Assembly (NCBI GenBank): GCA_021234155.1
Contig: JAJEKV010000002.1
Location: 25,288,617-25,352,616, forward strand
Source: Isoetes taiwanensis
Lineage: Eukaryota; Streptophyta; Lycopodiopsida; Isoetales; Isoetaceae
Reading direction: 5' to 3'
DNA length: 64,000 bases
The notes beneath the pieces are model-generated. The model was given only the letters and a program-made list of their open reading frames with translations. It had not been told where the DNA came from and searched no databases. The position numbers and the translations under genes are program-made. Shown here piece by piece: positions 12,836 to 24,723 of the stretch (position 1 is the first letter of the stretch; each line of letters starts with the position of its first letter).

Positions 12836-14015
12836 ATGTCTAAGGCAACTAGATCTGCCCTGCCATCAAGCAGCAAACCCTTTGTGCCTCCTCGCATTGA
12901 GAAAATGGCTCCAAGGAAGACACGAAAGATGACAGGGCAGATTTCAATGAACGTGGATTTGGAGGCAATTTCTGAGCCAATTGTAACAGCAAAAGAGCCA
13001 AAGGAAAGGAGATGCAAGCGAGTTCTCAGCGAAATTCAAGCACCTCCCAGTACTGTGAGTGATTCTTCTCAGCCCGATAATTCAATGGCTCTTATCGTTC
13101 AAGAAAAAGAAAATCCCAAGCAAATTGACACAAAGAATAGGAAGGCTCGAGTCCAATGACAGATCAGGGTGTTTCCACCTTTCTGAACCTTCTCAATGAA
13201 ATGAAACTGGTTACTAATGGCAGTCTAAATCTTTCTAATTTACAATGGAGAGAAATTCTTGTGAAATTACAACCAATTGTTGATGGACTAGTAGAAGTTA
13301 GGCAACTGAAGAACAAATGGGATAAACTACAGGCAAAATTCATGGATGAGAAAGAGGCTTCTAGTCAAACGGGTTCTGAGCCTTCAAGCTGGCAGTGGTA
13401 TGAAAGAATGGAAGAAGTCAAATATGGAGTGACATCTGATAACCCCATTCCAGGGGCTGGTGATGATGGGAAATTTTTGGAAATGAAGCTTTTGAGGCTG
13501 CAGATTTGTACACGAATTTTTCTGACAGTTTCTTTGAGACAGTTGGATTTGATGCTGCCTTCGATGACCCCTTTGAGGGTACTGAAGACATTCCCAATGT
13601 CAATGTCAACATAGATAATTCAGGTAGCCCAAGAATGCATGAAATGCCAAATAGTCGAACCCCCACAGGTAACAACACATACTTCTCCAGCCCTAGATCT
13701 GCAGCATGCAATCAACCTGGAGTTTGTGGAAAGCCAACTGACAGAAAAAAGTCCAGATTGCAGATTGATGAAGATATTGCTGTTGGAATCTCACAAATGG
13801 CAAGCACTTTTGGAGAAACAGAAGTGAAGAAACTGGATTTCATTAAAGAAGAATCTGCAAAGAAAATGGAATTGGTTAGGGAATTGGAGATAATTCGTTC
13901 TGCAAATTCTTTGAAGATTGTTGAATCTATGGCAGCAATGACCAAGAGCATATGTCAGATGACAAAGGACACACTTCTTGAAATTGCCAAACTGACAGCC
14001 AAAAACAAAGAATAA
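12836..14015 (+). pseudogene. Harbinger Myb/SANT-like DNA-binding protein, two frameshifts
   Basis: In PIF/Harbinger transposons this protein binds element DNA and helps the transposase act. The start at 12,836 gives MSKATRSALPSSSKPF and a basic N-terminus of about 107 residues. The Myb/SANT-like domain follows from about 13,150 to 13,430, with STFLNLLNEMK, LQWREILVKLQPIV and VRQLKNKWDKLQAKF, which is the conserved Trp and 'LKNKWDxL' pattern of that domain. The C-terminal half, to 14,015, ends in a helical, Lys/Glu-rich tail (ICQMTKDTLLEIAKLTAKNKE-like, stop TAA). Frame breaks occur near 13,158 (the Trp of RVQ-W-TDQ is lost to a missing base) and in the T run near 13,481. Both are also present in copy 2, so they are probably real. 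Confidence 0.75.
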
Positions 14016-14223
14016 AGGTATGATGTTCACTTTCCTACATTCTGTTATACTTTTCTTTTTGTTTCTTTTAGATCTGTCTCAAATTGGTTAACTGTCTTAA
14101 TATTCAACGATTGGTACTTCAATCTAGGCATGTATATATTATAACATAAAGCATTAAATGCCAGTCTTATCAATTTGCCCCATTTAAACGTCCCCTCTAC
14201 CTTCAACTCAAAGCGTGAACGAA

Positions 14224-14707
14224 ATGGCACCAAAGCGTCCAAGATCCTCCTTGAGCCCTCCGACCTCCTCCTCTTCCTCTTCTTCTTCGGAAGAATACTC
14301 CAGGAAGGAGTATTCTTTCCCCCTTGATTCATCTGAAGTCTCCCATGAGACTTCAGATTCGGAGGAAAATTACTACTCCGAATACTCTTCTTGGCCAGAA
14401 ACTTCTGTTGAAGAAGTTCGGGAGGAGTCTTCATCCTCAACTTTTTCGGCCCCTGCTCCTCCTCCTCCCTCCCCCCTGCATATCCTCCCGTGCTCTAGCA
14501 GATGAAGTTCAAGATTCTTCTCCAACTATCGAAGCCGAGGTTGAAGAAGTTGAAGTTCTATCACACAAGGTCATCCACTGCTCTTTGTCACAGCGGGCCG
14601 TGATGAATTTTCTGGATTTGGGAGTCATCATCGAAGCTGAGGTCTTGTCTTGGGCAGAAGCAGCACCTTTGAGACAAAAAGCCCATGTGGATTGTGTCTA
14701 CATCTAG
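14224..14707 (+). CDS. Ser/Glu-rich ORF inside the Harbinger element (unknown function)
   Basis: An ATG at 14,224 opens a frame starting MAPKRPRSSLSPPTSSSS. It runs through acidic and serine-rich sequence (SSEEYSRKEYS, ETSDSEENYYSEYSS) to a proline run (SAPAPPPPSP). A one-base slip in the C run near 14,470 would connect it to the next frame, which reads ALADEVQDSSPTIEAEVEEVEV and ends HVDCVYI at 14,707. About 160 residues in all. It lies downstream of the Myb/SANT gene on the same strand and is duplicated at about 44,470-44,945, where it is more damaged. I know no family for it. It could be a transposon accessory protein, captured host sequence, or untranslated. Confidence 0.4.
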
Positions 14708-14759
14708 CATGCAGGGAAATGGGCATTGCATAAAGTGAAGACTGTCACCGAGTACTGCG

Positions 14760-15425
14760 AACTCTGTGCATGAAGAAAAGAAGATCCTCCTGCCTTGTTT
14801 TTTTTTGTTTTGTTTTTATTTCTGTAATGTTCTTTTGTAAAGCAAAAATTTTTGCTATGAAAAGCCTCCTGGCAACCCCTTCAGCTTATATACGACAAAA
14901 GATGTTTTTTTAATGATGTAAAATGTTTTGATGATTAATAAGGAATACAATATCTTTTTATTTTCTGAATACTTGTCACATTGCTATCTCTATTTCCAGC
15001 TATGGATTGTTGTTTAGTTTACATGTTCTCTATGTTTTGTCTCCACTTTCTGATTGTGTCTGTTAATGCAGATCATAGAGTGTTGAGGACTACGTATCAA
15101 GTTTAAGCTGTTCTTCATTTGTATGCACAGAAACTCAGTTGTACTGCAGTGACATTTTGAATAAAATCTCTATTTCAACTTCAGTTATTCTAGCAGAATG
15201 GTGTTGTTTGTATTTAAGACTTACTTCAGGTCCAGATAAGATGAAATCAATAATATTCGAGAACAAGAAAGAAAGAACAAATTATGAAAGAAATTTGCTG
15301 ACTGAATCATCAAATATTACATCAGCACATGCCCATCCAAGTTCTCAAACAACACATGCCTCATCTGATCTCCTTGTTTCTTTAGACTTCTGTTCATAGC
15401 TTCAGTCTCATAGTAATAAACTGGA
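14760..15425. other. AT-rich spacer between the convergent Harbinger genes
   Basis: This is the 3' region of both Harbinger genes. It is rich in T and A runs and contains AATAAA-like motifs, for example near 15,160 and 14,935. The open frame at 15,139-15,399 has no family signal. Confidence 0.4.
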
Positions 15426-16645
15426 TCAGACTCTTCTTCGATTGGCAGCATGTCCCATTCCATGTCTTCCATAATACAGAAGTTCCAAAGCACACAAGCA
15501 GCATGTATAATCTTGGAGGCCTTGCCAACATGTATGCACAGGCAGATGTTTGAGAATTCTGAATTTCTCTTTCACAATCTCGAACCCATTTTCCACACAG
15601 ACTCTACTCCTGCAAATCCTTTTATTAAACTTGCCATACGGTCCATGATTCTGAGGAAAAACTTTCAAAAGGAAGGGTCTAGCAGCATAGGCAGAATCAC
15701 CGAGCAAAAATAGAGGAATGTTAACCTGGATTTGGTCTTCAGTGGGTTGACATTTCTTCAATTTTCTGCCACTCAAGGTTACAACTGGTTCTTTCAAGAT
15801 TAGTTTCGATGCAATTTTGCTGTATATGGAACTCTTCTTGAGCTGATTTGAGTCATGGACTGATCCAGTTCTTGTAACACAGACATTTATAAACAACCTG
15901 CTGTGTGTGACAATACCTTGCAGAAGACATGAGTGTCTTTTGTATCGACTATAATAGTCATCACCTTTGTCACTCTTCTTGGGTTTCCTCCATAAAAAGA
16001 TATGGGACCCGTCAACAGTACCATACACATTTGGCAATCCTGTTGCATCATGAAATTCTTTTATACATTTAGTCTTGCTCCAGAAGGCATGGCTACAAAC
16101 CTTTTGTAAAGCATTGTCTTCGAAGCCAACAATAGTGTAATATTTTTAGTATATTTCTGCACTGTAGCTTTTCCAACATAGAATCTCTGACCCACATGCA
16201 AAGGCATGTCACCATGTGCCAGAAAGTAAAGAACCATGGCAACAGCCTTCTTGGGATCAACAGGGGGCCTAACCTTAACCCCTGGCCTAATCAAATAGGG
16301 GACAACAAGCCCGACTAGTCTCTCAAAGCTGGCCCTCTTCATTCTGTAAAATTGATGCCACATATCATCTTCAAAATAAGGTAGACAATTCCATGCGTGG
16401 TTATCAATATTATCCCACTGTGTTCTTTGTCTTGGAGCAATCCAAAATCTTCTAGGTGGCCTTCTAACCCGGCATGATCCAGCTAACATCAAAGATGAGG
16501 CAGCACAGAAGAACAGACTGTTATTTTCTTGCAAGTCATCGTCATCGAATAGATACATTGGGTCGTCAAGCTCGTTTAGAAGCTGCAAACAGAACCTTTG
16601 GAATGCGAATCCGATTGTAAGAGCACGTAGCAGCATGGCAATCAT
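15426..16645 (-). pseudogene. PIF/Harbinger DDE transposase (one frameshift)
   Basis: The likely start is the internal Met at 16,645 (MIAMLLRALTIGFAF); the frame is open further upstream to 16,810, but that part looks like leader. The N-terminal half has a helical DNA-binding region ending VGQRFYVGKATVQKYTKN, then FVAMPSGARL. The catalytic half, from about 16,037, reads PNVYGTVDGSHIFLW (first Asp), IPLFLLGDSAYAARPFLL (second Asp) and CVENGFEIVKEKFRIL (Glu), the DDE_Tnp_4 triad. A missing A near 16,045-16,055 puts a stop after GARLNV and shifts the frame. The same defect is in copy 2, so it is older than the duplication or a shared homopolymer call. The protein cuts and inserts Harbinger-type elements. 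Confidence 0.85.
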
Positions 16646-16872
16646 TCCGATAATCACTGGATCGATGATAGAACGGCCGACAAATGGAACCCTATGCAAA
16701 GAACACAGCAAACGAAATATCCCACAAAGCTTACCTACTAGCAGGAACAGGGGAAGAAATATCCCATATTTTGGAGGCCGATTCAAAATTGGAGGGGAAT
16801 TATCCCACAAAAACTTGGCCTACCGGAATGATTCAATGGAGTAGTTCTCCGGCGGGAAACCAAATTTTGAGG

Positions 16873-16890
16873 CCTAACGGACGCTGTTAG
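16873..16890 (-). repeat. Candidate right terminal inverted repeat of the Harbinger element
   Basis: Inverted match to 12,511-12,525 with a two-base gap. It lies beyond the transposase leader and overlaps the C-terminal codons of the coiled-coil ORF that starts at 17,210. Confidence 0.3.
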
Positions 16891-17210
16891 ACCTCGAGAG
16901 ACAGCCTTCTCTCCTCTCCTCCAATTTTGAGCTGCTCGATCTCTGCCATAACCGGTTCTTCTGTTGTTGCTTGCAAATCTGTAATTTCAGACTTCACCAT
17001 ATCGATTTCTCCACGCATTTGCTCCATATTGGCTCGCAACGCTTCATTTTCTGCCCTAAGGTGTCTGCTTTCCATCATCAAATTATCTTCTCTTCTGGCC
17101 GATTCTTGCCGAAATTCAGTAAGCTCCTTCCAGATTGCCGCTAATGAAATCTCTCACACTGATCCCGAAGTCTCTCCCTCAGAATCATATTCCTTCTGCT
17201 GTGTTTTCAT
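16887..17210 (-). pseudogene. Coiled-coil ORF with one in-frame stop, unknown family
   Basis: From the Met at 17,210 the frame reads [18 protein letters not shown], then a TGA at 17,156-17,154, then continues in the same frame through EISLAAIWKELTEF and a strongly heptad-like stretch (HLRAENEALRANMEQMRGE, then EIDMVKSEITDLQ) to a stop at 16,887. The regular Leu/Met/Ile spacing predicts a parallel coiled coil. Such segments occur at the N-terminus of retroelement Gag-like proteins and in many host proteins; I cannot choose. It sits between the Harbinger right end and a (GA)n tract and is repeated in copy 2 at about 47,780-48,120. Confidence 0.4.
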
Positions 17211-17241
17211 TTTTTTGCCATGATACGATTTCACAAGGCTT

Positions 17242-19228
<1,987 letters not shown>

Positions 19229-19283
<55 letters not shown>

Positions 19284-19294
19284 GAGAGAGAGAG
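19229..19294. repeat. (AG)n microsatellite with a GGGG interruption
   Basis: AG dinucleotides starting right after the LINE 3' end (ccat|ag), broken once by gggg near 19,281. Confidence 0.95.
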
Positions 19295-19432
19295 TGTAGA
19301 ACACCTTAGCATTTGCTAAAACCCAATGAAGCAAAGATCTTAATAAATAATTGAAGATAGCAACAAAAATAGGATCAGAAAATACTCACAAAGAAATTAC
19401 ATATTAACATTCAGAGAACATTTTACTCCCTT

Positions 19433-19592
<160 letters not shown>

Positions 19593-19843
19593 CCTTTTTC
19601 TTGCAATGCTTCTCAAGTAGAAGTGCATATTTTGTATTTTTCAAGTATAGCAAAGCTAATAATTTAAATGCCCCTTTCGACAATGTTAGATGCAAAAGTG
19701 TGCACTGTGGATAGCGGCGTTCACATACAAAGAGTGAAATAATCCAGCCTATTCCAGCACCACCAAAAATAGTGCAGAAACATCTATGCAGAAACCTCAA
19801 CCCTGTGAGCAAAAAAAAGACAAAAAATCTTCAACAATCCACA

Positions 19844-20343
19844 GATTTGATCCTCGAGTGTCAGCATTCTGTCTACTGTGCAAGCAAAGGGACGAGACTA
19901 CTGAGCATTGTTTCTTTTTATGTGATCATCTCCAACCTGTTTGGTCTTGGCTGCATTCTCTTTTTTATGTGACATTGACATGTCAGCAAGTGCTCCTGGC
20001 TATTTATCCAGATAGTTGGAATAATTTGCAGAGCCAAGCATTTCATTTAGCATCAGGATGGTTGTTGTGGTCCATCTGGAAGCGCAGGAGATTGTGTGTC
20101 TTTTAGGGTTTGGATATTCCTCCTGCAGTTGTCCTCTAGGACGCACAAGCTCGAATCGCTAAGGCCTACCATTGCTCTTCGCTTGCTCCTGCCAAGCGAC
20201 AGTAGTGTGTTGTCTTATGCATAGGCTGGTGGTTCTATTTAGTGGATCATGGTTATCCTCTGAGATTTTATTCCCGCCTGTGCATTTGTATCTGGCTTTT
20301 GGCTTGGAGTTTCAACAAAGTTTGCCTTCCATAAAAAAAAAAA
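19844..20343 (+). mobile_element. L1-type LINE 3' fragment with zf-RVT domain and poly-A
   Basis: Codons from about 19,844 to 20,106 give RFDPRVSAFCLLCKQRDE, then EHCFFLCDHLQPVWSWL and GWLLWSIWKRRRLCVF. This is the plant reverse-transcriptase zinc-binding region (CxxC ... H ... C) from the end of L1 ORF2. It closely matches the fragment at 21,718-22,572 but has a stop after LCVF. The 3' UTR ends in a run of about 12 A at 20,332-20,343. The 5' limit is unclear; sequence left of 19,844 does not match the sister fragment. I found no convincing target duplication. Confidence 0.7.
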
Positions 20344-21679
20344 GGGAAAGCAAGTTTTCGGGTTAAATATAGACTATCAAGCTTACCCATTGAATCAAAA
20401 TCTTTCACGAACATCACTGAGGTGAGGAGAGATGAAAGACATGTTTGATATCCACACTCTCTTAATATGCTCTCAGTAAATGCACATGTAGATTCCTGGA
20501 ATGCAAAGCTCTTTATGTTAGTCTGTATAGACACTTACATGTATCCATATCCAAACATGCACACCAGAAACGCCAGTGAAATAAAAAGATCTTTATGCGA
20601 ATGTATCCTGGATGTGGAAAATAAATGCAGATGCTTAACTTCCACAAATTAATTTCATTCTACAACTGATATAAGCAATAGTATGAAGAAAGGATGCATT
20701 TATAAGGCAGGATTTAAAACTTATGGCTAGTGCCTGTATGATCCAAAATATGCCAGGATCTTATGAAAGAAACAGTCACATAAAGAAAAGAGAACGTCAT
20801 AGATTTGGAAAATAACAAACATAGAATCTAGTTTTCACAATGTCTTGAAAATTGCTGATAACAGGAAACAATAGAACATTAGACTAAGATGTGATAATTA
20901 TAGCAACAAAAGATGTCATGCTTATCTAAGATGCTAAGCGTATAGTCTAGAAATTCCTCATTAGAAGAAAAATGCAATGAAAGATTCCCTTTGGGCTAAA
21001 CATGATGGAATTACCTTTCTTTTTATTCCAGCAATATGAATTATGCTCAGTTGATTTACAACCTCCTCCAAATTTGGAATATGTATACACAAAACAGAAT
21101 CTCAAATAAATTACTTGTCCATGGCACTGACAGACAATGCTACTGCAATAATATTCTTTGTCTTTAAACGCAACTCGAATTATTCATACTAGTTAAAATA
21201 AAGACTATCAAACTTACCCATTGAACTGAAATCTTTCACGAACATCAATGAGGTGAGGGCAAGTGAAGAGTCTTGTTTGATATCCACACTCTTAATATGC
21301 CTTCGATAAATGCACACGTAGATTCTTGGAATGCAAAGCTCTTTATGTTAGTCTGTACAGACACTTACATGTATCCACATCCAAACATGCACACCGAAAA
21401 GGTCACTGAATTTAAAAAGATCATTATGCCAATGCAATGACAGGTTCCCTTTGGGCTAAACGTGACAGAATTACCTTTCCTTTTGTTCCAACAATATGAA
21501 TAATGCTCATTATGCTTAGTTGATTTACAACCTCCAATGTCAAATAAATTACTCGTCCACGGCACCGACAGACAATGCTACTGCAATAACGTTCTTTGTT
21601 TTTAAAAACTCAGACTATTCATAACTGGTTAAAATATAGACTATCAAGCTTACTTATTGAACGGAAATCTTTCACGAAC

Positions 21680-21694
21680 ATCAATGAGATGAGG
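21680..21694 (+). repeat. Target-site duplication, left copy
   Basis: ATCAATGAGATGAGG, identical to 22,693-22,707 on the other side of the LINE insertion. Confidence 0.9.
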
Positions 21695-22692
21695 ATACCC
21701 CTTGTTGGTGGATACCTGTGGAAAATAATCTTCCACTTTGTGCCTCGGTTCATCCATTAACTCAACGGTGCTGGAGGTTAGCAGGAATCTTGACAGTTGC
21801 GGCATGGTATGATTCTGGCCAGTTAGCGACATGGCAAATCTTTCAAACAAAATTCTCATTGTCTCGATGGGACAGACCTATTTGGCAAAAGATTGCTAGT
21901 ACTCTGCCATTGGTTGCTCCAGAGGCTATTGAAGGGTGCATGTGGGTTTCTCAACAGAGTGTTCACGAGCATAGGCTTGTGAACTCTATGTATAGGCTGC
22001 TTGTCAATAGTGATATCCTTCCGCCATCCACTAGGTGGTCCCTTCAGCTTTCACCTCCTAATTGGAGACGTATGTGGACTTGGGCTTGGGATAAACTACT
22101 CCATCCTAAGGTGGCGGTGCTTTGGTGGCAGATTCTTCACAGATGCCCTCGTGTGAACATGCTTGTCCACAGATTTGATTCTCGAGTGTCAGCACTCTGC
22201 CCACTGTGCGAGCAAAGGGACAAGACCATTGAGCATTGTTTCTTTTTATGTGTTCATCTCCAGCCTGTTTGGTCTTGGCTGCTTTCTCTTTTTCATGTGA
22301 CATTGACAAGTCAGCAAGTGCTTCTGGCTATTTATCCGGATACTTGGAATAAGTTGCGGAGCCAAGCATTTCATTTAGCATCAGGATGGTTGTTGTGGTC
22401 CATCTGGAAGCGCAGAAGACTGTGTATCTTTCAGGGTTTGGATATTTCTCCTGCAGTTGTCCTCCAGGACGCACAAGCTAGAATCACTAAGGCATACCAT
22501 TGTTCTTCGCTTGCTTCTACCAAGCGACAGTTGATATTTGAGTCCTATTTGAGTGTGCTGTCTTATGCATAGGCTGGTGGTTCTACTCAGTGGATCATAA
22601 TTATCCTCTGAGACTTTATTTCCGCCTCTGCATTTGTATTTTACTTTTGGCTTGGAGTTTCAATAAAGTTTGTCGTTCTTCAAAAAAATAAA
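21695..22692 (+). mobile_element. 5'-truncated L1-type LINE insertion with perfect 15-bp target duplication
   Basis: An element of about 1 kb lies between two identical 15-bp direct repeats and ends in a short A-rich tail (aaaaaaataaa). It was inserted into unit 3 of the local tandem array, so the pre-insertion sequence can be read from units 1 and 2. It carries the last roughly 280 codons of L1 ORF2 and a 3' UTR. The perfect repeats and the open frame point to a fairly recent insertion that predates the 30-kb duplication, because copy 2 has it at the same place. Confidence 0.92.
21718..22572 (+). CDS. C-terminal part of L1 ORF2 with zf-RVT domain
   Basis: The open frame has no start of its own; it is the tail of a longer polyprotein cut by 5' truncation. 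The zf-RVT region reads WAWDKLLHPKVAVLWWQILH, then SALCPLCEQRDKTIEHCFFLC (the CxxC/HxxxxC zinc site), then WLLWSIWKRRRLCIFQGL. The stop is TAG at 22,570-22,572. The domain is found at the end of reverse transcriptases of plant L1 elements and is not an independent gene. Confidence 0.88.
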   Translation: MENNLPLCASVHPLTQRCWRLAGILTVAAWYDSGQLATWQIFQTKFSLSRWDRPIWQKIASTLPLVAPEAIEGCMWVSQQSVHEHRLVNSMYRLLVNSDILPPSTRWSLQLSPPNWRRMWTWAWDKLLHPKVAVLWWQILHRCPRVNMLVHRFDSRVSALCPLCEQRDKTIEHCFFLCVHLQPVWSWLLSLFHVTLTSQQVLLAIYPDTWNKLRSQAFHLASGWLLWSIWKRRRLCIFQGLDISPAVVLQDAQARITKAYHCSSLASTKRQLIFESYLSVLSYA

Positions 22693-22707
22693 ATCAATGA
22701 GATGAGG
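22693..22707 (+). repeat. Target-site duplication, right copy
   Basis: Identical to 21,680-21,694 and directly follows the A-rich LINE tail. Confidence 0.9.
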
Positions 22708-23075
22708 GGAGGTGAAGAGGCATGTTTGATATCCACACTCTTAATATGCTCTCAATAAATGCACATGTAGACCCCTGGAATGCAAAGCTCTTTATGTTAG
22801 TCTGTATAGACACTTACATATATCCATATCCAAATATGCACACAGGTCAGTGAAATAAAAAGATCTTTATGCCAATGTATCCTGGATATGGGAAATGCAG
22901 AATGCTTAACTTCCACAATTGATATAAGCAACATTATGAAGAAAGGATGTATTTAACTCCAAAGATATCATGCATATCGAATGAACTCCTTTTACTTCAA
23001 CGTGTATCCGATGCACAAAATATATGTTGATTCTTTTCGTGAACTCTCATTCGGCCTTATGCATACACAAGACCA

Positions 23076-23414
23076 TCAGATGCTGATCGAGAATTTTACT
23101 CTGAGGTAAATGAAGATCTGAAGATAGGTGTTCATAAGAGAAGCGTCGAAATTGGCAGTTTCCACACGTTTGCGTTTGATAACAAGAGAGGAAAGCGCCT
23201 CAAGTGCAGCAGTGTGGGATTTGCCATCAGTCCCCATAGCCAGAACTCTTAGCTCATCAGAATTACTGTTTTGAACCCATACGTGGAGTAAAGTTTGTTT
23301 ACTACAACAAAGAAGATGACGATCATAGGGGATCAGAATGTTGAAGCTGCAAACTGTTACTGCCATACCTATACTAAACCCTAAAACTCGTTCATACCAA
23401 GAATAGATTGGCAA
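23076..23414 (-). other. Possible coding exon on the minus strand, family unknown
   Basis: The minus-strand frame contains DELRVLAMGTDGKSHTAALE followed by ALSSLVIKRKRVETANFD, which has protein-like composition. Its copy-2 counterpart (53,980-54,230) is frame-broken, so conservation cannot be judged. I do not recognise the family, and a chance frame is possible. Confidence 0.25.
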
Positions 23415-23628
23415 TAGACATACTCATTGTTGCAGCTCTTCTTTGCGAGTGGCAGATGCCATACCAGGTGTCAATCTGCTCCAGCAAGTATTCTTTGAAC
23501 CATAGCCATCTTCTGAAGCAACTGAGAAGTTCAGAAACTAAATTTTCTAGAGAAGATGAGTGAATACAACAAAGGGTCTTAGAAACCATACCTTGCAAGA
23601 ATATTCCATGCTCAACAGACGTGTTGCA

Positions 23629-23868
23629 TACAATATAATCTCAGTCACATCTATGGCTTGCTGCATATCAACGGAATTGCAGCTCTGCTAAAATCCGCTC
23701 ATCCAACTTGGAGCCATGCTCGCATATCAGCAGAATTGCAGCTCTGCTAAAATCCGCTCATCCAACTTGGAGCCCTGCGGCAATCAAATCTGCTATCATG
23801 ACCTCTGCCTATAACACAGACACTACCAGATTGCCAAGGAGCCCTCTGTCTTACTCAACAACCGGATT
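23629..23868 (+). pseudogene. Subtilisin-like protease (plant subtilase) fragment
   Basis: Translated segments match the region of the catalytic serine in plant subtilases: [10 protein letters not shown] (usual NIISGTSMACPH, Ser in TSM), then [31 protein letters not shown] and [10 protein letters not shown]. The Gly before TSM is Val here, the PH after it is lost, and a 59-bp direct duplication (23,664-23,722 repeated at 23,723-23,781) shifts the frame. No other subtilase domain is nearby, so this is an isolated relic. Subtilases are secreted serine proteases. Confidence 0.7.
23664..23781. repeat. 59-bp tandem duplication inside the subtilase relic
   Basis: Two units, each starting catatcarc and containing gctctgctaaaatccgctc, differ at a few positions. 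The period is not a multiple of three, so the duplication breaks the frame. Confidence 0.85.
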
Positions 23869-23940
23869 AGGTAAGCTAAAGCAAGACACACACTATATTT
23901 TTGTAATAGAAGATAGCGTAAGTAAGTATGTGATGGCCCA

Positions 23941-24150
23941 TCGCAGTGGTGGTCTAGTGGTAAGGCCTTGGATTGGGGTAATCCCCACCATGGTGGTCTA
24001 GTGGTAAGGCCTTGGATTGAGATAATCCCCACCATGGTGGTCTAGTGGTAAGCCCTTGGATTGGGGTAATCCCCACCAAGGTTCAAAACCCACTGGCCAC
24101 CATCGGGTGGGAGACGTGGGTGGGTGTCATTTTTTACTAAATAAAAGGGA
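23941..24150 (+). mobile_element. tRNA-derived SINE with a triplicated A-box head
   Basis: A pol III A box (TGGTCTAGTGG) appears three times, the 44-bp unit starting at 23,947, 23,991 and 24,035. Only the last unit is followed by a B box (GTTCAAAAC at 24,081-24,089) and then accactgg-type sequence. The head resembles the D-arm of plant tRNA-Gly genes. The element continues with a tRNA-unrelated body (catcgggtgggagacgtggg). It does not fold as a proper tRNA, because the spacing and anticodon arm are wrong. Termini are approximate. Confidence 0.65.
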
Positions 24151-24610
24151 GATAAAGCCTACCCTTTTGTACTAAATAAAAGGGAGATAAAGCCTAAAAC
24201 CCTAACGAAACGTCCAAAACAGAAGCCGAATTTAGAGTCGCCCTGTACCCATGCAACCAGGCTTTGGAGCCAGAACAGGAAGAAGCCGAATTTAGAGTCA
24301 CCCTGTACCCATGCAACCAGGCTTTGGAGCCAGCTCTAGTGCTGAGTCACTGATTTTGTTGTTCCAAAAATAGGGATAACCCCCACCATGGTGGTCTAGT
24401 TTGGGTTCAAAAACCCACTGGCCAGCCATCGGGTGGGAGACGTGGGTGGGTGCCATTTTCTACTAAATAAAAGGGAGATAAAGCCTAAAACCCTTTTGTA
24501 CTAAATAAAAGGGAGATAAAGCCTAAAACCCTAACGAAACGTCCAAAACAGGAAGCCGAATTTAGAGTCGCCCTGTACCCAGGCTTTGGAGCCAGCTCCA
24601 GCGCCGACTT
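24130..24610. repeat. Repeated SINE-tail block and second, internally deleted SINE head
   Basis: The motif actaaataaaagggagataa occurs four times between 24,136 and 24,515, and gaatttagagtcgccctgta or its close variant three times. At about 24,385-24,460 a second SINE head appears with the A box joined almost directly to the B-box region (tggtctagtttgggttcaaa), then the same body. This looks like nested duplication of one SINE and its flank just upstream of GARS. Confidence 0.6.
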
Positions 24611-24723
24611 TGTTTTTCAAAAAATAGGGAGGTATTTCTGAAACCTCCAGTCTGTGGCTTTGATTTCTGAGAGTCGAAGTTGAAATCGAGTTAGGCTAAT
24701 CGTAACGTGCCCTTAGGACAACC

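Larger units (their letters stand above)
12504..16896. mobile_element. PIF/Harbinger DNA transposon (copy 1), decayed
   Basis: The two proteins that define PIF/Harbinger elements are present, convergently arranged: a Myb/SANT-like protein (12,836-14,015, +) and a DDE transposase (15,426-16,645, -). A Ser-rich ORF lies between them. Candidate inverted ends are ctaacagccgttagg at 12,511 and, reversed, the block at 16,873-16,890 (cctaacggacgctgttag). These match as CTAACAGC-(GT)-CGTTAGG in opposite orientation. I could not fix the exact termini or a 3-bp target duplication, so the boundaries are approximate. Each of the two proteins has at least one frameshift shared with copy 2, so the element is probably inactive. 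Confidence 0.75.
20363..22960. repeat. Three-unit local tandem repeat, third unit split by a LINE
   Basis: Units begin with the motif ttaaa(a)tatagactatcaa at 20,363, 21,193 and 21,629. Each contains catgtttgatatccacactc (or a close variant), gcaaagctctttatgttagtc and a stretch of 'acttacatgtatccatatcc' type. Unit 1 is about 830 bp, unit 2 about 436 bp after an internal deletion, and unit 3 is interrupted at 21,694 by a LINE and resumes at 22,693. I see no gene in the units. The array is present again at 51,235-53,830. Confidence 0.8.

Noticed and set aside
23941-24100. tRNA genes
   Set aside because: A and B boxes are present but spacing, anticodon arm and acceptor pairing do not give a tRNA, and the head is tandemly repeated. 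A SINE fits better.
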